Positions 6,113 through 12,842 of a stretch of DNA of 13,692 nucleotides are shown piece by piece (within the stretch, counting starts at the first letter, position 1; the number at the start of each line of letters is the position of its first letter). A model generated the notes under the pieces. That model was not told the DNA's origin and searched no databases. It saw only the letters and a list, made by a program, of their open reading frames with translations. Origin of the DNA: Planctomycetota bacterium (GTDB lineage Bacteria > Planctomycetota > B15-G4); NCBI GenBank assembly GCA_003644265.1, contig QNBX01000121.1, forward strand, positions 1 to 13,692. Direction: 5' to 3'. A program made the translations under genes and the position numbers.

Positions 6113-6846
6113 TGCAGGGCCTGCGCCCCTCGTCGTCAGGTCTTCGCAGGCCAGAGCGAGGCGGCGTTGCGGGGCGGCTGTTGGCGCTGGTTCTGCTGGC
6201 GCTGGTCGCCGCAGCGCTCATGCTGGTCTGGATGCCGCGGGGCCCGGACGATTCGAGCGCGAGACCGAGCTGGCAGCGCAGCTCCCGCGTCTCCCAGCTG
6301 GAGCTGTTGCCCATCGCTGCCCACGACGTGGTCCTGCTGGGCGCCAGCCTGATCGAGCACGGGGAGTGGGCCGAGCTGTTGCCCGGCCACTCCGTCCGCA
6401 ACCGCGGGATCGCGGGCGACAAGCTGGCGGACGTGCTGGCTCGCATGCAGCCCATCGTGGCCGCGGGCCCCCGGGCGGTGTTCGTCATGGTGGGACTCAA
6501 CGACGTGCTCTCGGGCGTGCCTGGCGCCAGCATCGAGACGCGCCAGCGTGAGCTCGTGCGCCGCCTGAGCAGCGGCGCGCCGGACACGCGCGTGGTGCTC
6601 ATGAGCCTGCTGCCCGTACGCCGCCCGGGGCCGGCCGGCGTTGCCGCCAACCGGGCCATCGCCCAGGTCAACGCAGGCCTGAAGCGAGTGGCGTCCGAGT
6701 CCGGCTGCGAGTTCATGGACCTGACGCCGATGTTCACGGACGCAGACGGCCAGCTTCCGTCCGGCTACACCGTGGACGGCGTGCACCTCACCGGAGCGGG
6801 CTACGAGCTCTGGAGTCGGCTGCTCGCGGACTGCGGCTGGCTCTGA
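6112..6846 (+). CDS. Membrane-anchored SGNH/GDSL hydrolase
   Basis: A 244-residue protein with a single N-terminal anchor (residues 21-41) and a compact extracytoplasmic GDSL-type esterase domain. The four blocks are easy to see: VVLLGAS (73-79, nucleophile S79), NRGIAGD (97-103, oxyanion G99), VGLND (127-131, N130) and DGVHLT (222-227, D222 and H225). The spacing resembles PAF-acetylhydrolase/acyl-esterase members. It is clearly different from the upstream SGNH-like protein, so the operon encodes two distinct enzymes. One may transfer acetyl groups while this one removes them, or they may act on different positions of the polymer; that division of labour is inference. The ATG at 6112 overlaps the upstream stop (TGATG). 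The next base block (6847-6981) holds hairpins that end the operon. Confidence 0.9.
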   Translation: MQGLRPSSSGLRRPERGGVAGRLLALVLLALVAAALMLVWMPRGPDDSSARPSWQRSSRVSQLELLPIAAHDVVLLGASLIEHGEWAELLPGHSVRNRGIAGDKLADVLARMQPIVAAGPRAVFVMVGLNDVLSGVPGASIETRQRELVRRLSSGAPDTRVVLMSLLPVRRPGPAGVAANRAIAQVNAGLKRVASESGCEFMDLTPMFTDADGQLPSGYTVDGVHLTGAGYELWSRLLADCGWL

Positions 6847-6902
6847 GGTCCGGCCCGCGCTGCTCCCGCGCCTGGCTGGCATCAGCCGATGAGAGTCAGG
6901 CG

Positions 6903-6949
6903 CGGTCCATCAGCCCTGGACCGGCCGAGTCGCGAGCCCACCCCGCGAC
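6903..6949. terminator. Paired hairpins between convergent genes
   Basis: CGGTCCA (6903-6909) pairs with TGGACCG (6917-6923), and GTCGCG (6929-6934) pairs with CGCGAC (6944-6949). Both lie in the 135-base gap between the stops of the SGNH hydrolase (+) and the symporter (-), where a bidirectional terminator is expected. No T-run is present on either strand. Confidence 0.4.
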
Positions 6950-6981
6950 CCTGCTGACCGTCCTCCTGGCCCCCCGCTCCG

Positions 6982-8328
6982 TCAGGAGAGCGTCTGGCGG
7001 GAGAAGTACTCCTTCGTCAGGCGCACGATGACCGGCGTCAGCAAGATCAACGCGATCAGGTTCGGCAGCGCCATGAGCGCATTGCAGATGTCGCCGATGC
7101 CCCAGACGATCTCGATCTCGGCCACCGCGCCGAGGCCGACGAACAGCACGAAGACCATGCGGTACCAGCGCGTGGCCTTGTCGCCCACGAGGTAGCAGAG
7201 CGCCTTCTCGCCGTAGTAGCTCCAGCCCAGGATCGTGGACCACGCAAAGAGCAGCAGGCCGATCGAGACGATGTACTGCCCGCCCTCGATGCCCGCGCTG
7301 AAGGCCTGCGACGTGAGCGCCGCGCCGGTGGCGCCGTTGCTCCAGGTGCCGGTCACAATCAGCACCAGCCCCGTGAGCGTGCAGACGACGAGCGTGTCGA
7401 TGAACGTCTGGGTCATGGACACCAGCGCCTGCTGGGCCGGGTGCTCGGTCTTGGCCGCGGCCGCCGCGATCGGGGCGCTGCCGAGCCCGGACTCATTGCT
7501 GAACAAACCGCGCGCGATGCCGAGTCGCATGGCCAGCATGACGGAGGACCCGGCGAAGCCGCCCGCGGCCGCGGAGCCCGTGAAGGCCTCGTCGATCACG
7601 AGCGCCAGCGCCCCCGGGATCTTCTCGGCGTTCAGCGCCAGGATGGTGCCCGCGGCGCCGACATAGAAGACGATCATGGTCGGCACCAGCACGCCAGCCA
7701 CCTTGCCGATGGACTGGATGCCTCCGAACAGCACCGCGCCGGTGGCCAGCATGAGACCCAGCCCCGTCATCCAGGTCTCGATGCCGAAGGTGTCGTGCAG
7801 CGCGTGCGCGATCGAGTTCGACTGGATCGGACAACCGATGCCCAACATGGCGGACGCCACCGTGAAGATCGCGAACGCCCCCGCCAGCCAGCGCAGCTTG
7901 AGGCCGCGCGAGATGTAGTACATCGGCCCGCCGGAGTACTGGCCGTTGGAGTCGGTGACGCGGTACTCCACCGCCAGAATGGCCTCGCCGTACTTGGTGG
8001 CCATGCCCACCAGCCCGACCACCCACATCCAGAACAGCGCTCCAGGGCCGCCGGCCGCGATGGCCGTGGCCACGCCCGCGATGTTGCCGGTGCCCACCGT
8101 GGCCGAGAGCGCCGTCATCAGCGCCTGGAAGTTGGAGATGTCGCCGCCGGCACCTTCGCTCTTGGCGCCACCGGGGCGAGCCATCCAGAGCGCGGGCAGG
8201 AGCTGGCGGAACTGCAGCCCGCGCAGGCGGATGGTCAGGTACAGCCCCGTCCCGACCAGCAGCAGCATGAACGGCCAGCCCCAGACGAACCCGACCGTCG
8301 CGTCGATCCAATCCTGGAACTGTTCCAC
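6982..8328 (-). CDS. agcS: AgcS family sodium:alanine/glycine symporter
   Basis: A 448-residue inner-membrane transporter of the alanine or glycine:cation symporter family (AgcS), full length for the family, with about eleven hydrophobic segments. Signature stretches are present: [18 protein letters not shown] (73-90), [10 protein letters not shown] (93-102), [11 protein letters not shown] (133-143), [20 protein letters not shown] (274-292) and [16 protein letters not shown] (361-376). These are the substrate- and sodium-site regions of the family. It would import a small neutral amino acid such as alanine or glycine with Na+. The initiation codon is GTG at 8328, followed at once by the family N-terminus ([16 protein letters not shown]). 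A TATCCT -10 box ends seven bases upstream, so the mRNA may be leaderless. It is transcribed alone; the upstream gene ends 140 bases before it with a hairpin. The exact substrate cannot be told from sequence. Confidence 0.95.
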   Translation of the reverse strand: MEQFQDWIDATVGFVWGWPFMLLLVGTGLYLTIRLRGLQFRQLLPALWMARPGGAKSEGAGGDISNFQALMTALSATVGTGNIAGVATAIAAGGPGALFWMWVVGLVGMATKYGEAILAVEYRVTDSNGQYSGGPMYYISRGLKLRWLAGAFAIFTVASAMLGIGCPIQSNSIAHALHDTFGIETWMTGLGLMLATGAVLFGGIQSIGKVAGVLVPTMIVFYVGAAGTILALNAEKIPGALALVIDEAFTGSAAAGGFAGSSVMLAMRLGIARGLFSNESGLGSAPIAAAAAKTEHPAQQALVSMTQTFIDTLVVCTLTGLVLIVTGTWSNGATGAALTSQAFSAGIEGGQYIVSIGLLLFAWSTILGWSYYGEKALCYLVGDKATRWYRMVFVLFVGLGAVAEIEIVWGIGDICNALMALPNLIALILLTPVIVRLTKEYFSRQTLS

Positions 8329-8335
8329 GCGGAGC

Positions 8336-8341
8336 AGGATA
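8336..8341 (-). promoter_or_regulatory. -10 box immediately before the symporter gene
   Basis: On the minus strand TATCCT occupies 8341-8336. Seven bases later comes the GTG start codon at 8328, the same geometry as TACCCT before the ATG at 2603. Seventeen bases upstream the -35 region reads CTCGAA, a poor match. No ribosome-binding purine run is possible if transcription starts at the usual distance. Confidence 0.4.
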
Positions 8342-8417
8342 GCGGATGACGCAGGGCCTTCGAGGCGTCCTCGCCGTCAGACGCCGGACTCGAGATCCGC
8401 GACCCCGCGCTCGCCCC

Positions 8418-8439
8418 GCTCGAGCTGAAGCGCTCGAGC
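8418..8439 (-). terminator. Hairpin after the Asp-box protein gene
   Basis: The palindrome GCTCGAGC occurs twice, at 8418-8425 and 8432-8439, six bases apart, so the copies can pair as an eight-base-pair stem. It lies about 30 bases past the stop of the gene that ends at 8469 and before the symporter promoter, a sensible terminator position, although there is no T-run. Confidence 0.4.
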
Positions 8440-8468
8440 AGAGCGACGCGCGAGGTCACGCGCCGGGA

Positions 8469-10814
8469 TCAGTTGATCATGGTGATGCGCAACCCGTTGC
8501 TCAGGACCCTGCCCGTCGGATGGCTGGCCCCCGCATCGGCCACGCCGAGCTGGGCGATCACGGAGAATCCGGCCAGGATCGGGTCGCTCGGAATGGGCGC
8601 TGACATGGAGAACGCGCCCGCGCCGGGCACGCCGGGAGCGCCACCGACAGAGAACGCGATGATGGGCTCCACGATGCCGCCCACGTGGAACACGCCGCCG
8701 AAGACCGGCGCGTTGATCTCCGCCACACCCAGGACCACGAACACCGTGGCGCCGCCCACCAGGTCCTCACCCGTCAGCGCGAACAGCGCGCTGCCCAGCT
8801 GCGGCAGCCCCCCGCTGGTGCTGAAGATCGGCTTCAGTCCGCCGCTGCCCTGCGTGCCGCCACCCAACACCACGACGGGCGATGCGCCGGACAGTTCCCA
8901 GGCCGAGGCGCCGTCCGTGCCCAGCAGCAGGCTGCCGTTGGACACGTCGAGGGCCAGCGCCGAGCCATTGGCGCCCTGGGGCACGTCCAGTGCGACTTCA
9001 AAGCTGCTCGCGTAGTCGACAGAGACGAGGATCTGCCCTGAGTCGTCGCTCACCCACAGCATGCCGGGCAGTTCGGGGTGACAAAGCAGATCCGACGTGG
9101 AGCTCAGGCCCACGCCCATCGCCAGCCAGTTGTCGCCGCCATCGTCGCTGCGCCACAGGCCCGAGCCCGTTTCGCCGCGGTAGATGCGGTCGGGGACGAA
9201 GGGGTCGAAGACCAGCAGCATGGCGGGACCGGTGCCCGCCCATGCGAACTGCAGCGGCAGCCAGGTCGAGCCGCCGTCGAGGCTCTGCGACCACTGGTTG
9301 TTGTACGAGAGTTGCAGCACGCGACCCGGCGTGTGGGGGTCGTAGGCCACCGCGCGCGTGGCCCAGCCCGCGGTGCCCGCCACGTCGACCCACGAGTTGC
9401 CGCGGTTCGAGCTTCTGATCAGGGCCTGGTTTCCGGAGCTGGCCGGAAAGATGCCGGCCATGAGCCGGTTGGAGTCGAAGGGGTCGAACTCGATGTCCTG
9501 AACGGCCCCGGCGCCGGGGCGATCGTAGGTCATGACCGTGCTGTCGCCGTCGCCGGAGAGCACGTGCACCCGCGCGGTGCTCCCCAGGTTGATGAGGCCG
9601 CCCGCCACCCAGCGCGTTGAGTCGTCCGGGTCGACAGCGAGGGCATGCGTGTCGAAGAGGAACAGGGACGTGGGTGCGACAGGCTCGCCCAACGCCCCGC
9701 TATAGACGCCGTTTCCGAGGCCGATGACGCGCCGGCCACCGGGGCTGGCGACCGCCACAGCGTGAATGGGCGACGCCAAGAAAGCGATGTGCTCCCAGGC
9801 CGCTGGCACCCCCGCCGGCATGCGGTACAGACCGCCGCCGCTCTGGTCTCCGAACATCGAGTTGCTCTCGGTGCCGAGGTAGCGCACACCCTGCGTATCG
9901 ACCACGAGGGTCGACATGATGGGCTTGAGCGCGGGCCAGCCCTCGGTGATCTCGAGCCACGAACTCCCGCTGTCAGCAGAGTAGAACGTGCTGGTCAGGC
10001 CCGCGAACCAGAGCCCTCCGTCAGGATCCCAGGCGAACCACCTCCCGTGGAGATCGTTGATCTCTGCGTTGCCGATGCTCGAGAACGTCGTGCCGCCGTC
10101 GGTGCTGTGGAACAGGCCGGCGAAGCCCGTACACAGAAACAGCTCGTCCGGGTCGCTGGGCGAGATCGCGATGTCATTGATAATCGTAGTGAAGGGGATC
10201 GGGCCACTGAAGCTCGCCCCGCCGTCAGCGCTGCGGTAGAGGTCCGAGGAGCCGGTCATGTAGGCCACCGAGGCGTCGCCCGGAGCGTAGTAGGCGTCCG
10301 TCAGGATGCCTCCGAAGGGCACCATCTGAACCGTCGACCAGGTCGCGCCCCCATCAGCGGAGTGGTAGGCGTTGAAGAAGTCGAGCGCGAGCAGGTCATC
10401 ACCCGTGGCCGAGATGGCCAGGCTCTTGAGGTCGTTGTACAGACCGACCAGGCTGAGCGGGCTCCACGTGGCGCCGAAGTCCGTCGACTTGAACACCTTG
10501 TTGCCGTCCCGGACGAAGAGGGTGTCGGGATCGCTGGGGTCCTGCGTCAGGCCCCGCGGGATGCCGCTGAGGCCCGTGCCATAGGGTGCGCCTCCGAAGC
10601 TCGCCCCGGCGTCCGTCGAACGGAAGATCCCCGCCGGGAGCGAGCCCTTGATGATGAGCATCTCGTCGGTGTCAATCGGGTGCACGACCACGGAGATGGC
10701 GGCGCCACCGAGCGGGCCGAGGGCATCGGGCTCGCTGTTGGGCTCGAGTTGGGCGGCCACGGGCAATGCGAGCATGAGCATCGAGAGCAGCGCACGGGGG
10801 AGGCAGGTCGTCAT
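8469..10814 (-). CDS. Secreted Asp-box (BNR/sortilin-like) beta-propeller protein
   Basis: A 781-residue exported protein. Residues 1-21 are a signal peptide (MTTCLPRALL, a hydrophobic core, then VAA|Q). Asp-box motifs of the SxDxGxTW type recur near 65, 109, 151, 194, 236, 278, 467, 510, 555 and 597. This pattern is typical of one or two large beta-propellers, as in sortilin/Vps10-like, sialidase-like and photosynthesis-assembly-like proteins. No sialidase catalytic residues were recognised, so it is more likely a binding or structural surface protein. Residues about 655-781 form a separate C-terminal domain (GAPGVPGAGAFSM, APIPSDPILAGF, then SNGLRITMIN) related to the ends of the two HAF proteins nearby. 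The ATG at 10814 was chosen for the signal peptide. An in-frame ATG at 10877 would give an over-long n-region but cannot be excluded. A TACCCT -10 candidate lies at 10871-10866. Confidence 0.85.
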   Translation of the reverse strand: MTTCLPRALLSMLMLALPVAAQLEPNSEPDALGPLGGAAISVVVHPIDTDEMLIIKGSLPAGIFRSTDAGASFGGAPYGTGLSGIPRGLTQDPSDPDTLFVRDGNKVFKSTDFGATWSPLSLVGLYNDLKSLAISATGDDLLALDFFNAYHSADGGATWSTVQMVPFGGILTDAYYAPGDASVAYMTGSSDLYRSADGGASFSGPIPFTTIINDIAISPSDPDELFLCTGFAGLFHSTDGGTTFSSIGNAEINDLHGRWFAWDPDGGLWFAGLTSTFYSADSGSSWLEITEGWPALKPIMSTLVVDTQGVRYLGTESNSMFGDQSGGGLYRMPAGVPAAWEHIAFLASPIHAVAVASPGGRRVIGLGNGVYSGALGEPVAPTSLFLFDTHALAVDPDDSTRWVAGGLINLGSTARVHVLSGDGDSTVMTYDRPGAGAVQDIEFDPFDSNRLMAGIFPASSGNQALIRSSNRGNSWVDVAGTAGWATRAVAYDPHTPGRVLQLSYNNQWSQSLDGGSTWLPLQFAWAGTGPAMLLVFDPFVPDRIYRGETGSGLWRSDDGGDNWLAMGVGLSSTSDLLCHPELPGMLWVSDDSGQILVSVDYASSFEVALDVPQGANGSALALDVSNGSLLLGTDGASAWELSGASPVVVLGGGTQGSGGLKPIFSTSGGLPQLGSALFALTGEDLVGGATVFVVLGVAEINAPVFGGVFHVGGIVEPIIAFSVGGAPGVPGAGAFSMSAPIPSDPILAGFSVIAQLGVADAGASHPTGRVLSNGLRITMIN

Positions 10815-10865
10815 CAGCAGATCCGGAGCGAGACACTGGGATGGGCGGAGAGCGCCACTGAAAAC

Positions 10866-10871
10866 AGGGTA
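10866..10871 (-). promoter_or_regulatory. Candidate -10 box of the Asp-box protein gene
   Basis: On the minus strand TACCCT reads from 10871 to 10866, identical to the -10 hexamer before the gene at 2603. It would give a leader of about 45 bases before the ATG at 10814 and would make the alternative ATG at 10877 untranscribed. No convincing -35 hexamer is seen. A TATCTC at 10906-10901 is an alternative. Confidence 0.3.
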
Positions 10872-10946
10872 CGCCATTATTTCCCGGAAACATCCTGGCC
10901 GAGATAGCCGGGGGCGAGGGGCCATCCCACAGCCAACAACGACGCA

Positions 10947-10979
10947 GGCCCGGCGGGAGGTCGAAGCCCCCACCGGGCC
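10947..10979 (-). terminator. GC-rich hairpin after the first HAF protein gene
   Basis: GGCCCGG (10947-10953) pairs with CCGGGCC (10973-10979). The stem extends inward by about six more pairs, two of them wobble, around a TTCG-containing loop. It begins 25 bases past the original stop (TGA 11006-11004), and on the minus strand it is followed by GTCGTTGTTGG. The distance fits the full-length reading frame rather than the premature TAG. Confidence 0.5.
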
Positions 10980-11003
10980 CGCGCGCGACGCGCTGCTTGT
11001 GAC

Positions 11004-11042
11004 TCAGTTGCTGGTCTGGGTGACCGCGTTGCTGGCGGACTA
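11004..11042 (-). other. Premature TAG and intact relict 3' coding tail
   Basis: Reading on from the TAG at 11042-11040 gives SASNAVTQTSN and a TGA at 11006-11004. The sister gene reads GF followed by SASNAITQTSN and TGA at 12845-12843. Around the stop the two copies differ by GAA versus CTA on the plus strand (TTC versus TAG in the gene), with near-identity on both sides. The tail has kept its reading frame, so the stop is recent, suppressed, or of little consequence. Confidence 0.85.
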
Positions 11043-11856
11043 GCCCTCGGCGCCGGCCGCGTCAGCGATCCAATACTGGGCCACGATGTCGAGGTTCGCC
11101 GGGATGCCGGCGGGCCAGGTGCTCGTCAGGCTCACGCCGCCAATGCCGTCGGTGAGGGTGGGCAGGATGGAGCCGCCGGCCGAGAAGGCCGCGGGCACCA
11201 GCACGCCACCCTTGAGCGGAGCGTAGACGGTGTCGAGGCCCAGCATCAGGAAGCCGCTGGCGTTCGGCGCGGCCTTGTACAGCCCCATCTCGACGGCCGT
11301 GCCGGGCTCCAGGGTGCCCTTGGCGACCAGCACCGGGTGACCGTTCACGCCGGGCAGGCTGCGACTCAGGCTGCGGAAGCGATCCGGCGTGTTGGGCACC
11401 ATCAGGAAGCCCCGCGCGCCGCCGGAGCCGTCCCCGATCCATGCCTGCGCCACGCCGAGGCCGCAGATCTCGCCGCGGTCGTTGATCTCGAACGGGTGCA
11501 GGCGCCGCCAGTACGCGACGGCGGCCGGATCGACCAGCGAGAGCAGGTTGGTCTTGACCACAGGGGACGCCTCGGTCGCCTGGAATGTGACCCAGCCGAG
11601 CGGCTCGAAGTCGGGGTTGCCGGCGTGGGGACCGGGGAAGCTGTCGAGGCCGACCACGTCGCCGTGGTTGTTGATGTGCTCAGCCGTGCCCTGGATCTGG
11701 TTCACGCCGAGGTCACCCACCGGCAGGCGCAGCGTCTGTCCGTCCGCCGTCCAGACCACGCCCGACTGCGAGGGGCCGAACTGCAAGGCCCAACCGGCGA
11801 TGTCACCCAGGTCGTTCAGGCCGTAGGCGTCGCTGTGGTGGTCGAGCACCGGGTCG
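11004..11856 (-). repeat. Direct-repeat copy 1 (first HAF gene, 3' part)
   Basis: This 853-base segment aligns along its whole length with 12843-13692, in the same orientation, with a single three-base gap. It includes the end of the gene and the codons after the premature TAG. The repeat probably extends further left-to-right into the gene but its partner is cut off by the window edge. Confidence 0.9.
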
Positions 11857-12509
11857 TTCAGGTTGGTGATCGTGTCGGTCGCGGAGTCGTAGCGGAAGGC
11901 GTTGATCTGGCCGCTGGGGCCGAAGGCGGAACCGCTCACCACGCCGTCCTCATTGAGGTCCCAGGTCCTCCAGTAGCCACCGACGCCGCCGAAGTTGATG
12001 CGCTTGAAGCCGGTGGCAGGGTCGAAGAAGCCGCCCTTGGTGGTGAAGACCATCTGGCCGGCGTCGTTCACATCCCATGCCTCACCGCTCCAGTTGGTGG
12101 GCTCGTCGTTGATGGGGTTGGTCATGCCCTCGCCCTCGGTCCAGACGAAGGGCTCACTCTGAAAACCGCCGCTCGGGTACGGCGACATGGACCAACCGGA
12201 GACCTGGTCGAGGTTGTTCACGCCCTTGCCTCCGCCGCCGATGTTCTCCCCAGGAAAGCCCCCCAGATTGATGAGCTGCCCGTCGCGGTAGAGCACCGGA
12301 ATGTAGCCCCCAGTGCCGTCTCCGGTGAGGGCCGCGACGTGGCCCAGCTCGTTGATGCCGGCGGCGTTGGTGCCGTCATGGGACCCCGCGGGCGCGAGGT
12401 CGCCGATGTCGATGATGGTGTAGCTGCCCGCCTGGGCGCTGAGGGTGTTGGCGAGCAGGCCGGCGAGCAGGGCCGTCGGGATGCCGAGAGAGGAGAGGCT
12501 TGCGTGCAT
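11040..12509 (-). CDS. Secreted HAF-repeat protein, truncated by an in-frame TAG
   Basis: A 489-residue exported protein. Residues 1-27 form a signal peptide ending in AQA. The body holds at least seven HAF-type repeats, the short GxNxxGxVxG units of extracellular repeat proteins: near 51 (GINELGHVAA), 96 (GVNNLDQVSG), 146 (DVNDAGQMVF), 184 (DLNEDGVVSG), 230 (GLNDLGDIAG), 278 (HINNHGDVVG) and 341 (EINDRGEICG). Residues 374-489 are a beta-rich C-terminal domain (GVNGHPVLVAKGTLEPGT, LMLGLD, PLKGGVLVP, QYWIADAAG). Its function is unknown; a surface or matrix role is inferred. The frame stops at TAG (11042-11040), but the next 11 codons read SASNAVTQTSN and then TGA, matching the sister gene's true end. 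The protein therefore lacks 12 terminal residues unless the TAG is read through. No Shine-Dalgarno sequence precedes the ATG at 12509. Confidence 0.88.
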   Translation of the reverse strand: MHASLSSLGIPTALLAGLLANTLSAQAGSYTIIDIGDLAPAGSHDGTNAAGINELGHVAALTGDGTGGYIPVLYRDGQLINLGGFPGENIGGGGKGVNNLDQVSGWSMSPYPSGGFQSEPFVWTEGEGMTNPINDEPTNWSGEAWDVNDAGQMVFTTKGGFFDPATGFKRINFGGVGGYWRTWDLNEDGVVSGSAFGPSGQINAFRYDSATDTITNLNDPVLDHHSDAYGLNDLGDIAGWALQFGPSQSGVVWTADGQTLRLPVGDLGVNQIQGTAEHINNHGDVVGLDSFPGPHAGNPDFEPLGWVTFQATEASPVVKTNLLSLVDPAAVAYWRRLHPFEINDRGEICGLGVAQAWIGDGSGGARGFLMVPNTPDRFRSLSRSLPGVNGHPVLVAKGTLEPGTAVEMGLYKAAPNASGFLMLGLDTVYAPLKGGVLVPAAFSAGGSILPTLTDGIGGVSLTSTWPAGIPANLDIVAQYWIADAAGAEG

Positions 12510-12842
12510 ATTGGGGTTCCATTGGGTTGGGTGACGAACGTGAACCGGCGAGAGGAGTGCTCATGCCTCTTATCAAGAGGCGCCCAGGAAGTTTCCATGA
12601 AGCCCTCGATTCGTCAAGAGCCAGGCTGGGTCGGCATCCCGTCCACGACTCGGAACGCGCTGAGTGAAGGCCAGGTCCGCAGGTTCGGCCCCGGCAATCG
12701 ACGCCCCGACCGGGGCGACCGCTTTCCGGCGCAGAGAATCGCTGTTCACGGGCAGGGGACGGCCCCGACGACAAGGACCCGGGCAGCAGGAGTTCCTGCT
12801 GCCCGGGTCCTCTGACCAAGTCCGCTGGGTGCGGCTGCTGCG
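12510..12842. other. Intergenic region between the two HAF genes
   Basis: This 333-base gap holds no convincing gene. Next to the second HAF gene's stop is the strong hairpin at 12774-12811. Next to the first HAF gene's start is a smaller hairpin, GCCTCTT (12565-12571) with AAGAGGC (12575-12581) around a three-base loop. On the minus strand that smaller hairpin contains TTGATAAG, which with TGGAAA further upstream may form a promoter, giving a leader of about 60 bases. The rest is unremarkable GC-rich sequence. Confidence 0.5.
12774..12811 (-). terminator. Perfect 17-base-pair hairpin after the second HAF gene
   Basis: Bases 12774-12790 (AGGACCCGGGCAGCAGG) are exactly complementary to 12795-12811, around a four-base loop. 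It lies 32 bases past the TGA of the second HAF gene, and on the minus strand the exit side reads TCCTTGTCGTCG. It is the longest perfect inverted repeat noticed in the window and a very likely intrinsic terminator, although it could act on either strand. Confidence 0.7.

Noticed and set aside
9645..10907. A 420-codon plus-strand open frame opposite the Asp-box gene
   Set aside because: It is an antisense shadow rich in Arg, Glu and Ala. The minus strand shows a signal peptide and ten Asp-boxes.
11337..12815. A 492-codon plus-strand open frame opposite the first HAF gene
   Set aside because: It is an antisense shadow. It runs past the real gene's start into the intergenic region and has no recognisable domain or signal.
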